Positions 23,168 through 33,687 are shown, counted from the stretch's first letter. The stretch: DNA of 64,000 nucleotides from Bolinopsis microptera (GCF_026151205.1 NC_087073.1:4857001-4921000); one strand, 5' to 3'. Translations and numbers: made by a program. Notes: a model not told the origin generated them from the letters alone.

Positions 23168-23884
23168 TTATTGAGGAACAATCGAAAGATAATCTTCAAA
23201 CGGCACCGGCAGCAAACCCTCAAACAAACCATCGACATCTTCAGTTATTGCCTTTTGCAGAGCTGGGTTCAACTTGATCATATTCCAGCAGTGAAAGTCT
23301 GATAATTCGTAGAGAGAGGAGCTTTCAGCAGGTTTCTTAATCTCGAATTCAGCTGATAGAACAAAAGAGCCTCCTGACTGAGTGACCAATCTGTAGTCAT
23401 TTTGAACACTTGCACTGTGTATACAAGATGATGCGGATTGAACAGGAAGTGCACTCTGCTCTTGAAATGCACCATGCGCTTGAAGTGCACCACACGTGAG
23501 CGGCTTGTACCATGTCACTTCACGAAGCCGGCGTTTTTCGTTAAGAATATTTAAGATTTCATTACTTAGGTTTACAAAACTTTTGCGACTCTGTTTGCTA
23601 CCAAACGTGTTCACTTCAATATTATGCACGAGATCATTTCGCTGTTCAACTAAACTTAATAATTTGAACACTATGTCTTCATCGTTCGACCCAAAATTAC
23701 TGTACTTTCTGATGAAGTGCCCCAGAGGAATCCGTAGCGTGCGTGCTTGGTCAGAACAGAAATACTTTCTGATGACACATTCCAGGCGCTTTGTTATGTA
23801 AACTGCTAGAGCCATATCAGTATGTCCAGGCTGCAAATGAAAGTTAAAAGCAGAAAATTCTTTACTGACAGTTTCATTTGACAT
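23168..23884 (-). CDS. HEPN-like protein, paralogue 2 (238 aa, intact)
   Basis: Intact single exon with a clear ATG preceded by acceptor-like 'TTTCTCAG' and GTCAAAC. Residues about 15-115 are helical and contain 'TKRLECVIRKYF' (31-42) and 'EQRNDLVHN' (80-88; Arg 82 and His 87 fit the HEPN R-x4-H signature). Residues about 120-150 are a low-complexity Gln/Ala/Ser insert absent from the other two copies. The C-terminal block from 'DFHCWNMIK' (186-194) to 'LFEGLLPVPFEDYLSIVP' is strongly conserved in all three copies, so it is probably functional. HEPN proteins are often RNases or RNA-binding dimers. The role here is inference. This is the only copy whose frame is undamaged. Confidence 0.8.
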   Translation of the reverse strand: MSNETVSKEFSAFNFHLQPGHTDMALAVYITKRLECVIRKYFCSDQARTLRIPLGHFIRKYSNFGSNDEDIVFKLLSLVEQRNDLVHNIEVNTFGSKQSRKSFVNLSNEILNILNEKRRLREVTWYKPLTCGALQAHGAFQEQSALPVQSASSCIHSASVQNDYRLVTQSGGSFVLSAEFEIKKPAESSSLYELSDFHCWNMIKLNPALQKAITEDVDGLFEGLLPVPFEDYLSIVPQ

Positions 23885-24884
23885 GTTTGACCTGAGAAAG
23901 AATGAAGTTCTAAATCTTTATATTTAGTAATTGATATCATGGTAGACTATAACAGTTTCATAAGATAATCCACTAGTTCACGCTAGTACGTATGGGGGAA
24001 GGGAATGTATCTTTTGCAAAGAAATGACTACCTGACCACACCCTGTATAATAATGAATATATCCACATACTTACGCTCAATATGCTGAAATCATGGATAT
24101 TTCACTGCTACAAATGAGTTATTAAATCAAACGACCATAATATTATGATTGATGATTAGAGGGCCAGGTTTTAGCAAGTGGCTATAATAATATGGTCTGA
24201 TATATAACAATACCTGATACCTTAAACCCTTTTATATTCTTTTCACTTAGCCTAACATGTTTATAGTAAATTTATCGGGAAACATTATATAGCTAAGCGA
24301 ATGAAAATGATAGTTCAGATAATGTTTAGAATCATTATTCGAGGAATTTAAGGGCTGATTTGAGATAAATGTGTTTAAATTCGCTTAAAGTCAAATAAAA
24401 CAATACGAAAATTAAAAACTTCGATAAACTGAATTCAGGACTACAATTTTCAAAATTTATATAGTAAAGAATCTAAATTAAGTAGGTATTTAAATAATGA
24501 AGTAAAATCAAAGATATTCGTGAAAAAATAATAAATTTTAAGCGAAATTAAATAAAAATCAGATAAACATCAACGTCAGAAAAATGATACATAGTTTTCG
24601 AACTTCAACATTAACGTCAAAAAATAATAGTCTTCGAACTTAAACATTAACGTCAGAAAAATAATAATAATAATAATAATAAGTAGGAATTTATACATTG
24701 CTTTATAGCCATAAAGAACTCAAAACCCAAAGATTCAGTTCAAACCATCTAAAGCGACTCATGAGTAACATGTACATAAGAACTTATTTTTATGAAGCTT
24801 CATGAAGTATGGATTTTATGAGAAAGGTAATACATGATACTTATACAAATTATACGTTTTCAAAGATATGAGTTTTTAGTTTCA
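23885..24884. other. AT-rich intergenic DNA
   Basis: No gene. There is a loose tandem repeat of 'AACATTAACGTCA' units near 24565-24655 and a short (AAT)n run at about 24658-24682. Confidence 0.6.
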
Positions 24885-25090
24885 TTTAAATAAGACGATA
24901 TCGGTTAGTGTTCTCAATTGATAAGGAAGCTGATTCCAAACAGAGGGTCCGCAGTAGCTGAAACTTCTCTCGGTTTTACTATAGTTTGAAATAGGAGGAA
25001 CATTTAGGAGGAAATAGTCTTCTTCAGTTCTTAGTACACGTACAGGTTGACTCTTGATGTCAATACATTTGGTGATAAAATAACAGTTTT
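24885..25090 (-). mobile_element. LINE (non-LTR retrotransposon) C-terminal coding fragment
   Basis: In one minus-strand frame about 65 codons end at a stop and include 'ERSFSYCGPSVWNQLP', followed by 'LRTLTDIVLFK'. This tail is typical of the end of CR1/L2-like reverse transcriptase proteins. Nothing else of the element is present nearby, so it is a 5'-truncated relic. Confidence 0.8.
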
Positions 25091-25424
25091 CGAAATGGTT
25101 TTGCTAACTCATACATGCCATTGCAAAATTAATTGAAACAAATGATAAATATAATATTTGTATATATATAATGGTATTAATAAAAAACTAATTTCTTCAT
25201 AATTTGAAAATAGAGTGAGCAGTTTTCAACTTTTCAAACAAATAACAATTCATGATGTTTAAATATTCAAAGATTCAACTTTCAAGACATAAGCAAGGCT
25301 AGGATGGTTGAGAATTATCGGTATAGTTTTGAACATTCTACATAGTTGATCATGCTCTCACTGAGTAAGGTAGAGTAATCCAAGCTTCTGGTCCACTAAA
25401 CATGAATGCAGCAACTGTTTAGGG

Positions 25425-25495
25425 GTCGTTCACATGTTATTACGTAATCATTTTTTAGAACATTTTTACCCCCCCCCCCCCCCCCCCCCCCCGTT
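25425..25495. repeat. poly-C run with 'GTCGTTCACATGTTATTACG' flank
   Basis: About 24 C residues (about 25469-25492) follow a motif similar to the 'GTCATTCACATATCATTA' sequence at 52605. This hints at the end of a miniature transposon. Confidence 0.5.
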
Positions 25496-25540
25496 ATCAG
25501 TTTTACACATAGCTATTGTATCAAAATTACACTAGCGTAA

Positions 25541-26210
25541 TCATTCGGAAACCCGAATGATTACTTTGGCCGAAGTTCCAGAAATATAAAAATGTTCTAT
25601 TTCTGGAACTTCGTCTGTGGGAACAATAGAAAGATATTCTTCAAACGGTATTGGCAGCAAGCCTTCGAACAACCCGTCCACATCATCCGAAATAGACTTC
25701 TGCAGACTGAGGTCCTTCTTAATCATATTCCAGCAGTGATAGTCTAACATGTCGTAATCAGAGGAGTATTCTCCAGGTCTCTTGATTTCCATTCTAGTGT
25801 GGCCAGGATCCGCAACGATTGAACCACCAGTCTCAAGTCGGAAATCTCTGTCCAACCACTCCCTCTTAACTTTTTTGGATAAAACTTGAAGAACCCGATT
25901 ACTGCACTCAACAAAATTTCTTCGACCAGACTTTTTTTCAAACTTATCGACCTCAATTTTGTGAACAAGATCATTTCTCTTTTCAACTAAAACCATTAAA
26001 TTCCACACAAGATTTTTATTCCAAGATCTAATATTACTGTAATTCTTAATGAGACGTCCAAGGACCAAGAGGTATCCGTGCACTGACTGCTAGATCACCA
26101 CAGAAGTATTTTCTGATGACACATTCCAGGCGTTTTGTTACATAAACTACCAATGCGATATCAAGATGTCCAGAGCTGTAGCTAAAATCAGAAAATTCTT
26201 CATTTGACAT
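25541..26210 (-). pseudogene. HEPN-like protein, paralogue 3, broken by a 7-bp duplication
   Basis: The first frame starts at ATG 26208-26210 (after acceptor-like 'ATTATCAG'). It runs through 'VTKRLECVIRKYFCGD' to 'RIPLG' and soon stops. The second frame carries the rest from 'LIKNYSNIRS' to the end: 'VEKRNDLVHK' (the HEPN R-x4-H motif), 'LDYHCWNMIK', 'DDVDGLFEGLLP' and a 25-residue extension after 'SIVPT'. At 26058-26071 the plus strand has CCAAGGA followed by CCAAGAG, a 7-bp near-perfect tandem repeat exactly where the frame changes. Paralogue 2 has no such repeat. A 7-bp duplication is unlike a homopolymer sequencing error, so I regard this as a true recent inactivation. Confidence 0.82.
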
Positions 26211-26517
26211 GCTTGACCTGATAATGAGTTTGTTTACTAAAATGTCAGTATTCAAATTTTATACTCATCTAAAGAAAATTCACTCACTACCTATTGAAGT
26301 GTTCGTGTCATCAAACATGTGTGCAGACAGCAGAATGACATGTGTTGTGGCCAGGGGAGGTTATTATTAGTATTTTCCAGATGAATGTAATTGCATATTC
26401 ATACTATCGAGGTGAAATGAGACACATTAAATGATTTCGACAAGAGTATTGAAACCACGACATAAAAAATGAACATGAATCATATTAATTGTATACATAA
26501 CTTTCAAAAATAAATAA
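26211..26517. other. intergenic spacer
   Basis: No gene seen. Confidence 0.6.
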
Positions 26518-27777
26518 CTACAGAAACTGAGACATAATAGGGAAGCCCACAGCGCTTATTGATCGATAACATTTCTGAAGATCACCAGAATGAAGCCTCA
26601 AACTATCCCTTTCTGCAAGTAAACTGTCCTTCAGTTCATCATTATCAGTAACTATAGCAACAGAGAACTCTGTGTCTCTACTTGAAGACCGTTGATTGAA
26701 ATTAGAAGATCCCAAAATCGTAAGATTGTTGGACCACAAACCCTTAGCATGGTAAGACCAATCATCTCTACTATACTGAAATATATTAACATTGGGACAC
26801 TTTTGAAGGGTTCTCATAGCAGATAAATTATACATGTCGGGTACCAATCCTTTCAAAGAAGCTCCTTTATAAAAACCATTCGCTTCGTTAGAGGGTATGA
26901 TGATATCAACTTGAGCTTTAGTATGTTTCAGAGAATCAAGTAACCGTTTTGAAGGATTAAAGTAGCCAGAAGAAAGAGTAAAGTTCTGATTTGAATCCGC
27001 TGTATTCAATAACAAGTCCAAGGCTTCGTCGATTTGGTGGACTGAGAAGCAAGGCATTTGAAAGATGGGGTAGATAAACGTATCACCGTCTGAAGGTCCT
27101 AAATCTCTTAGAGTTGTATCCTTCTCAATGGATGTGTTACAAGTGAAATTACCTGCTGTCGTTGAGGCTATATTTAGATTCCCCTTACCAAGCCAATGAG
27201 ACCTGCCGTAATTACCAACATCCCACACTTTAGCACAGGTAGAATGTAGACTATGAAAAAAACAAATATAGTCAGCCAACTGCTTGGATTTAATCAGAAA
27301 GTACCTGTCTTGTCGTTTATCAAAATAAATATCACTCATATTAGCTCCTGATATAATGACATTGTCATCAAACAAGTAATACTTCATGTGGTGTACCCCC
27401 AGCAGTTCCCCAATAATACCGGGTTTGTTGTACCGGACTCTGCTCCAATAAGGAGCCTGATAAAGGTGAACCAGTCCCATCCTCCGCAAGTCTTTCAGTA
27501 TAATCCCACCGTCTCGGGTACCCCGGTACCTGTCAATCATCAAACTCACATCACAGCCGTGTTTCTTGACAGAGCTGACAAGGTTGTTTACGACACCGTG
27601 TTCAGTATCTCCCGTTCCTATGTAGAGTGTAGATATTCTAGATCTTTCCTTCACTTCTGAGGAAAGTTTCAGTAAGGTGTCCCGGAATTCTGTGGGTGTT
27701 TTGAGGATGTTAACGTTGCTTCCGTACACTTTAATCTGTCTTGAGAGCCCATTGAGCAGCCGTTTAGGTCCAATCAT
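26518..27777 (-). CDS. PGS1: CDP-diacylglycerol--glycerol-3-phosphate 3-phosphatidyltransferase
   Basis: Makes phosphatidylglycerophosphate, the first committed step of cardiolipin synthesis, at the mitochondrial inner membrane. It belongs to the phospholipase D superfamily. Both HKD-type motifs are present: 'HHMKYYLFDD' with H-x-K-x4-D, followed by 'ISGANMSDIYFDKRQDRY', and 'YHAKGLW', followed by 'LGSSNFNQRSSSRDTE'. Further landmarks are 'LYIGTGDTE', 'IYPIFQM' and 'TLSSGYFNPS'. From the ATG at 27777 the protein is 419 aa; the upstream codons in frame lack an ATG. Acceptor-like 'AGCTCAG' ends seven bases before this ATG. There is no obvious mitochondrial presequence, so a missing first exon is possible. 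Confidence 0.93.
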   Translation of the reverse strand: MIGPKRLLNGLSRQIKVYGSNVNILKTPTEFRDTLLKLSSEVKERSRISTLYIGTGDTEHGVVNNLVSSVKKHGCDVSLMIDRYRGTRDGGIILKDLRRMGLVHLYQAPYWSRVRYNKPGIIGELLGVHHMKYYLFDDNVIISGANMSDIYFDKRQDRYFLIKSKQLADYICFFHSLHSTCAKVWDVGNYGRSHWLGKGNLNIASTTAGNFTCNTSIEKDTTLRDLGPSDGDTFIYPIFQMPCFSVHQIDEALDLLLNTADSNQNFTLSSGYFNPSKRLLDSLKHTKAQVDIIIPSNEANGFYKGASLKGLVPDMYNLSAMRTLQKCPNVNIFQYSRDDWSYHAKGLWSNNLTILGSSNFNQRSSSRDTEFSVAIVTDNDELKDSLLAERDSLRLHSGDLQKCYRSISAVGFPIMSQFL

Positions 27778-28370
27778 GTGTGGCTGAGCTATGAAAAACA
27801 GATAATTACTTCTAAACAAAGCATAGTTACGAAAATCTGTTTATACATTTAAAAACTTATAAATTTATACTCAATCAGTTCCTAATTTTGTTGATTTAGT
27901 CACCGGGTAAATTATAGTACAGCTTGGGAATTATGCAACCGAGCTAGAAGTACAAAAAAGGATAATATTAAATAAAATGCGTTTCATTATACTAATATAA
28001 TATGTTAAGTAAATATTAGTACAGTATTGTTCATCAAATATAAACAATTTCAATAGTTCAATATGCTATCGGGTATAATCACCTATCGATGCTATAATAA
28101 AATGTACTAGTAGCACTAATAAATTGAACAGATTACAAATAATATGTTAGATAAACTATTTACAGATCACTACAATGAATTGTCACGTTTTCAGTAAAAA
28201 GTTAAAACCAGCCCATTACAGGATTCAAATATGTTCGTCAATAATTACTGCTCTTTAAATCATGTCAATATATATGCAGTGGTGTTTTAACAACACAAGT
28301 GAATACTTCAGTTTCTTTGTCGCAAATTACTTAATTCTGTCTGCAAGTAAAATGCAGCTCTCCCAATCCC
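27778..28370. other. spacer between PGS1 and HAUS1
   Basis: AT-rich, with no gene seen. It is short for two co-oriented genes. Confidence 0.55.
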
Positions 28371-30190
28371 TCAAGAAACACAAGCTAGTTCAGGGAACTC
28401 CTGCTCAACAGTTGCAATCTCTATTTTAATGAGTCTTATCTTCTCCAGAGCCAGAGGAATGCTCGGAGGAAGCTCCTTGAAGTCAGCTATCCTCTTCTTT
28501 GTTTGCTCAATGTCTGCGGAGAGTGCTGACACTTTATCTGACATCTTCTGTAGGTGCTCGTGAGTGTACTCCTGAAAAGAGATGTGAAGTGTTTAGTTGG
28601 GGACCTTTATACACTATACAGTCAATAAAAATAGGACCAATATTTGATCAACTTTATTTCGTAAATTATAATATTATAATACATGATAATATTATAATAA
28701 ATGATAATATAATAATACATGTATGATGGTTTAAAATATGTACCTTCTTAATACCACTGGCACTGAGCAACTTCTTGAATTCTTTAGTGCTCTCTACGTA
28801 ATGCTGCGCTTGAGCTTTTGCTGTCTCTATCTCGACAGGCAGGTCGATATCATCGCTCCTGGTGCATTTTATAATTTACGATACATTAAGTTACTTGTGT
28901 AACAGTTGACTGCGGCTGGTGACCTCAATTTGTTGAAACATGACAGCGATTTACGGATTTTATCAGTCAATCACTGTTCTGTGTCAAAATTAATTAACGT
29001 AATCCACTGTCAATAGTTTTAATCTAGTTAATACAATTAAACTATTACATACCTTCAGGCTTCAATACTAAGAATATAATAAAATATTGCCAGCCGCACG
29101 TATCTACTATCTAACCGACTTAGATTCTCCCGACTTAGAATAAATAAGGCAAACACGTACCTATTATTTGCTGCATCCTCGCATTACGTACCTATTATTT
29201 GCTGCATCCTCGCATTCAGCATTCAATTTAGAAATAGTGAGATCAAGACTTTCCAGCTTCTCCGACAAGGTTTTCATCATTACTTCTTGCTTTTTTAACT
29301 TGTCTTTTAGTTCCAACTCTTCGGTCGTGTGATCCGATAGATTGATCTGTAATGAATATCTTCAGCATTGCTACTCTCAATTCTCATATACATATGATAT
29401 AACATAACAATATTTGGATGTGTTACTGAAGAACATTTCATACAATAGATATCAAGACGTTAGTTATAACTTACCAAATAGTTCTCTAAAGTAGGCTGGC
29501 TCAACCCTAGAATGTTACCAACGTCAGCGAGTTCTGATAACGTTTCCAGACACTCGCCACTCAAATCAATCTCCGAAACACCTGTAAGTTTCAGTTTTCA
29601 GGTTTTTTGGTCTTGTGAAAAATATATCTAGAGGTAAAATGACATGCCATGTATAATTTATCGTTCTAACTGTCAATGCTCTAAGCGACAAATATATCAA
29701 AATATCACATTTCCCGTAACATAGGAATATATACACAATATCCCAACACGCAACTAACCGTTAGTTGCGAGCTCTTTGGTGATACGATCATTTTCAGTGG
29801 AGTATTCTTCTGCCTTTTCTGAGTTGTCTTTGTCATTAGTTCCAAGTGTTCGTCCTTCTTTTTACTCGACTAGAGTTATAAGTAGAAAAGGTTAATGAGA
29901 TGAGACCATGTAATGATATAATAAAAATTCTGATGTTGAGCAAATAAATCTTGATCAAATCATTATTAAAAGTAACAACACAGCTATAGATTTGGTCACT
30001 GTATCCAACACACCGCATATCTACAAATAGGCTAACTTCTTAAAACCTGACAAAGTTGGTAGAGGTACTCCACAGTAAACTCATCTATCTCATAAAATTC
30101 GTTCTGGAGGTCACCAGGCAGAGTGGCAAGCCACTGCTGAATTTCTAACATTTTACTCTCAAGCTCAGATCTGTCCTTTACTAATGCCAT
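28371..30190 (-). CDS. HAUS1: HAUS augmin-like complex subunit 1
   Basis: Six exons assembled by splice rules: 30190-30047, 29869-29759, 29581-29475, 29346-29192, 28858-28744 and 28571-28371 (stop TGA). HAUS1 is a coiled-coil subunit of augmin, which recruits gamma-tubulin to spindle microtubules for branching. The match to animal HAUS1 is collinear: 'QQWLATLPGD' near residue 20, coiled coil in the middle, and a C-terminal 'ELPPSIPLALEKIRLIKIEI' segment. The total with one base restored would be 277 residues, about the size of vertebrate HAUS1. Exon 2 is one base short for its phases: 'SSKKKDEHLELMTK' and 'SEKAEEYSTEND', both expected, are in different frames. So the copy carries a 1-base deletion or an assembly error. 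Acceptor-like 'CTATCAG' directly precedes G-ATG. Confidence 0.88.
29155..29216 (-). repeat. 31-bp tandem duplication containing a HAUS1 splice donor
   Basis: Plus-strand 29155-29185 and 29186-29216 are identical. Each holds the end of exon 4 and its donor (GTACGT on the minus strand). Only the first donor in the transcript keeps the frame. Using the second adds 31 bases and soon meets an in-frame TAA. Confidence 0.95.
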
Positions 30191-30915
30191 CCTGATAGAT
30201 GTTATCAAAGTTAGGGCAATGAAATAGACTATAAAAACAACAAATTGATATGAAAACAGTGATTTTTATTCTAATTTATTAGTTTGAATGAACATTTAAA
30301 AACAAATTTGCAAATGAGATAAATTTTGTTTGCAGCTCATGTACAATTTTTCAACATTGAAAGAAGATGCAAGAAATGAAACATGGATTTTGATTAAAAA
30401 TGATATACATTAACGTATTTCAATTAAAGTTAAAATTAATAAAGAATGTCGTAAACCACGTTTTCTTCTAACGATAACTACAGTCAAACCCTGAATTATT
30501 TAAAAATATCTTTATCCTTTGCAGGTTTGTCAGGCTTGTATAATTCACTGCTTTTTATTAGAATATTTACAATTTGATTGAACACCAGGTCACTGTAAAC
30601 TTTTATCTTGCTGGGACTTAACAATCAAGCAACAATTTACCGTACACAACATTTTGCTTTGCTATTTTCTGTTTTTGGGAAAAGTCAGGGTTTCACTGTG
30701 TCTAAAAGTAATTGAACTATATAGTTAACACAAGCCTCAATATTAATTTATTCAAAAATAAGACATATAATATTGTGAATAATTGTAAGATTCAATATTT
30801 TACTGAAACCAAAAAAAATCAATTATAGGACACACATTGATTGAAATAGATTAAATTGATCAGATCTCGATCTCAGCTAGATTAATGAGTCACATTATAA
30901 GAAGCAGAAAATGGT
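30191..30915. other. intergenic spacer
   Basis: AT-rich; I see no gene or repeat of note. Confidence 0.55.
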
Positions 30916-32340
30916 TTAACAGCCAAACCCAGGCTCTTGCTTAATTGAGATACTTTCTTCAACATTCATTAAAAACGAGTCTTCATCAGAAATGTTCTCT
31001 TCGCACATGTCACAAAGCAACTCAGCCTCAGTAAGAGATAAATTATTCTTGGCCATAGCAGATTCAACGACCAAGGATTGAATCGATTTTCCTATGATAG
31101 AATTAACAAGTCCAATAGCCATAGAAACTTCCTTGTCTATCTGAAGTTTCTCCTTCTCAGCTATGAATTGATTCACTGCTTGGCTTATTATCTTTTTAAC
31201 AAAAGAATTGGCAAATTTCTCTGCTGCTTTTGCGTTGAACTTGGGCATTCTCCAACTTTTATCACTGGCACTGTGACAATTTGATCTATTATTGTAATGT
31301 TTATTACCCCTACGACCTCTTTGGCCACCTCTATTTTGTCTCCACTGATCATTTTGGTGAAATTTATCACTTATATTTCTGTTGCCATTGTCATTATCTT
31401 CAATTGGGGGTTGATTCCGTTTACGATTTTTCTTCTTGTATTTCTTTAATTCACGCTCTCTCTGCATTTGATATGCAGATTTCGTCTCAAATACTTTCAC
31501 AGCTGATGAACCCAGAGCAATCATATCAGTTACTTTCCATGATAACTCTCTTAGCTGCTGAGAACGGGCTACATCCTTTGCATCTTTAGTTTTCACTAAA
31601 TCTTCCTTGATCTTTTGACTAAGCAATTGTAAAACTTCCTGTGACATGGAAGTACATCTTACTTTCAGTGGCCCTAAATCTGCAGGCAAATCTGGTAATT
31701 TCCTCTTTGGGGGATCTGTTGAGCTTTTACAACTGTCTGACTCAGAGGAGAGAGCTTTATCAGTAATTTTTGATTCTTTTATTAAAGACTCCTTGTCAGT
31801 ATACTCAGGTTTTTCATTCACTGTATTAATGGGATGATTTGTTGATGTCGTTGTCCCTATGTTGAAGTGGTCCTTCTGGGTTGATGGTGATTCCATTGAA
31901 GAGGCTGTGTTGGCATTTTCAGATGCAAAACTAGATATCTCATTTGTGGATTTGCCCAGTTTATTTGGCTCATCTACTGTGGTTACAAATTTGTGTTTTG
32001 CATCACAATCAGCCATAGTATTACTATCTAAAATAAGGTTATTTCTCGACTCTGACTCAGTTTGAGATAGCTTTGCTCCATCTGGAACCACAGTGGGACT
32101 TGGCAATTCGCAAGATTTATCGATAGGAGTTGCTGCTGCTGCGTTGCAGTTACTCTCAGCTTTATTTTCATCTTTTTTCGAAAGATCTGATCTATTTTCA
32201 GGCCTTTTTAGGATAGTTATTTGTTTTGTGGGTAATTGACTGGAATGAGGGCTATCTTGACGTGTAGTTGTTGAACTACTAATACCTGAGTCGTTTGTAG
32301 GATAATTTTTAGCCTGATTCATGTCGGGATCTGACATCAT
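30916..32340 (-). CDS. low-complexity protein with a SUZ-like motif and RGG/basic region (474 aa)
   Basis: Single-exon frame of 474 codons. The first 240 residues are Ser/Thr/Asn-rich and look disordered. At 40-47 they contain 'QITILKRP', which resembles the core of SUZ RNA-binding motifs. Then come 'KRKLPDLPADLGPLKVR', a helical segment, a Lys/Arg/Asn-rich stretch with 'RGGQRGRRGN' (RGG type), a second helical region rich in Ala/Lys and an acidic tail with 'ISIKQEP', a fit to the SUMOylation consensus. This suggests a nuclear or RNP protein. I cannot assign a named orthologue. The start 'MMSD' lies about 20 bases after acceptor-like 'TATTCAG'. It could also have upstream exons. Confidence 0.75.
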   Translation of the reverse strand: MMSDPDMNQAKNYPTNDSGISSSTTTRQDSPHSSQLPTKQITILKRPENRSDLSKKDENKAESNCNAAAATPIDKSCELPSPTVVPDGAKLSQTESESRNNLILDSNTMADCDAKHKFVTTVDEPNKLGKSTNEISSFASENANTASSMESPSTQKDHFNIGTTTSTNHPINTVNEKPEYTDKESLIKESKITDKALSSESDSCKSSTDPPKRKLPDLPADLGPLKVRCTSMSQEVLQLLSQKIKEDLVKTKDAKDVARSQQLRELSWKVTDMIALGSSAVKVFETKSAYQMQRERELKKYKKKNRKRNQPPIEDNDNGNRNISDKFHQNDQWRQNRGGQRGRRGNKHYNNRSNCHSASDKSWRMPKFNAKAAEKFANSFVKKIISQAVNQFIAEKEKLQIDKEVSMAIGLVNSIIGKSIQSLVVESAMAKNNLSLTEAELLCDMCEENISDEDSFLMNVEESISIKQEPGFGC

Positions 32341-32841
32341 TTAGCTAAAGGGACATTTCCTGAATACATTTCGAGATCAATGATTTAGCAAAGATAACCC
32401 ACAATGTAAACCCAAAACAAGGTATATAGTTAAAGAATACTAAACATTTATTCTATATTTCTTTTTTCACATTTGGTTAATTAGCGTGTCTTAGTAAAAA
32501 ATAAATTGTCATACCCTACCCAAATATTAGGCCATGACAGCACCTGGAAGTCTCGTCTCTCCGTCCTAAACCGATGTGGTTGCACCAGGAGTCTGTTGCC
32601 AATATCTATGATTAAAATGAATATGGCATACAACTTGGGAGTATTTTTCTCTCCTGCAGCAGAAGCTAGAAACGCGTTGTGAAAGCAGCAGTACAGGCAG
32701 GCTTACGGTCGACAGTGACCAATAATAAGAAGAAAAGATCTGTATATCAATTGAATTGAGTTCATCAATCAATTTGCCAGACAATGGACGTGGAGAAGGC
32801 CACCTCCACCCCTGCTGTATTTCTCATAACTGGAGGCACGC
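32341..32841. other. intergenic DNA
   Basis: No gene recognised. Confidence 0.5.
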
Positions 32842-33075
32842 ATGCCCAAGGAGTGTAAGCTGTTTGTAAACAGAGTAGCAGACCTCATAGCCAGGAAAAT
32901 GAAAGAGAGATATTGCGATGTGGTAAGGCATGTGAGGACTAGAATAAGATTTGCCATGTTAAGGACAACACTCATCACTCTACGAGGTTACAGAGGCAAA
33001 AAAATGGACAAAAAATATGAGACATCTTTGTCAGAAGTCTCTTACAACCTCATCCCTGCCCCTATGATGGACTAG
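32842..33075 (+). mobile_element. probable mobile-element coding fragment
   Basis: An uninterrupted frame of about 77 codons, rich in Arg/Lys, with 'KLFVNRVADLIARKMKERY', then 'VRTRIRFAMLRTTLITLRG'. The pattern (Arg-Thr-x-Ile-x-Phe, Leu-Arg-x-T/S, Leu-Arg-Gly) resembles C-terminal tails of repetitive genes seen in cnidarian and fish genomes, which I associate with retroelements from memory only. It is the only coding-like signal on the plus strand outside the mariner remnant. Confidence 0.45.
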
Positions 33076-33309
33076 ATGTGTATTATATAATATTGACTGA
33101 TTGCTGATGTTTCATATATAATATTGCATTGGTAGCAGTGGACAATTTCCGTTACCTGATACCTCTGTATTGTGCTCTGCCAATTGCATCACTTGACTAA
33201 ATTTATTGTATAATGTATATATACTCTTTGACACATTCATATCATTTGCCAGAAAATCAATCGGTAAAAATACATTTGAGGAGCCAAAAGATTACCCAAT
33301 TTTTTTACC

Positions 33310-33420
33310 CAAAGGCAACTTTATAGTTAACGGGTGATACTTGTAAAATATTTGTTTCAGGACCGTCGACAAGTCCAACTAGGCGCGGGTCCTGGTAGGT
33401 TATCAACCTACAACTTAATA
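33310..33420. repeat. short dispersed element with GC-rich core, copy 1
   Basis: Shares 'GTAAAATATTTGTTTCA', then 'GGACCGTCGAC', 'AGTCCAACT' and 'GTCCTGGTAGG' with 36288-36408. Confidence 0.65.
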
Positions 33421-33684
33421 GTAGAACAACCTTATATAGCAGCATTCTAGCAGTGGCGTAACGTCGCCTGTTGGCGCCACCCGCCGAAAATGCACTCCCC
33501 TGTTGACGCTCCCTCCCCTTTTGGTGCCCCTCCCTAAAAGTGAACAAATGAGGTGATTTTAGAGGATACGCCTTTAAAATCTCTAAAAAGTGTGTTTCTA
33601 GAGCAAAACGTGCAGTTTTGCTAGTACCTCAGTTAAGTTTTTCAAAATTGCCCCACATTCAAACGTCGATTTTGCGCACTCCTA

Positions 33685-33687
33685 GGA

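Noticed and set aside
27778-27819. Longer PGS1 N terminus beginning at a TTG codon
   Set aside because: The extension lies upstream of an acceptor-like AG and has no ATG. The ATG at 27777 is the simpler start.
29759-29869. Alternative exon 2 boundary for HAUS1 to avoid the frameshift
   Set aside because: The other acceptor candidate leads to a stop or wrong phase, and other donors of exon 1 do not rescue it.
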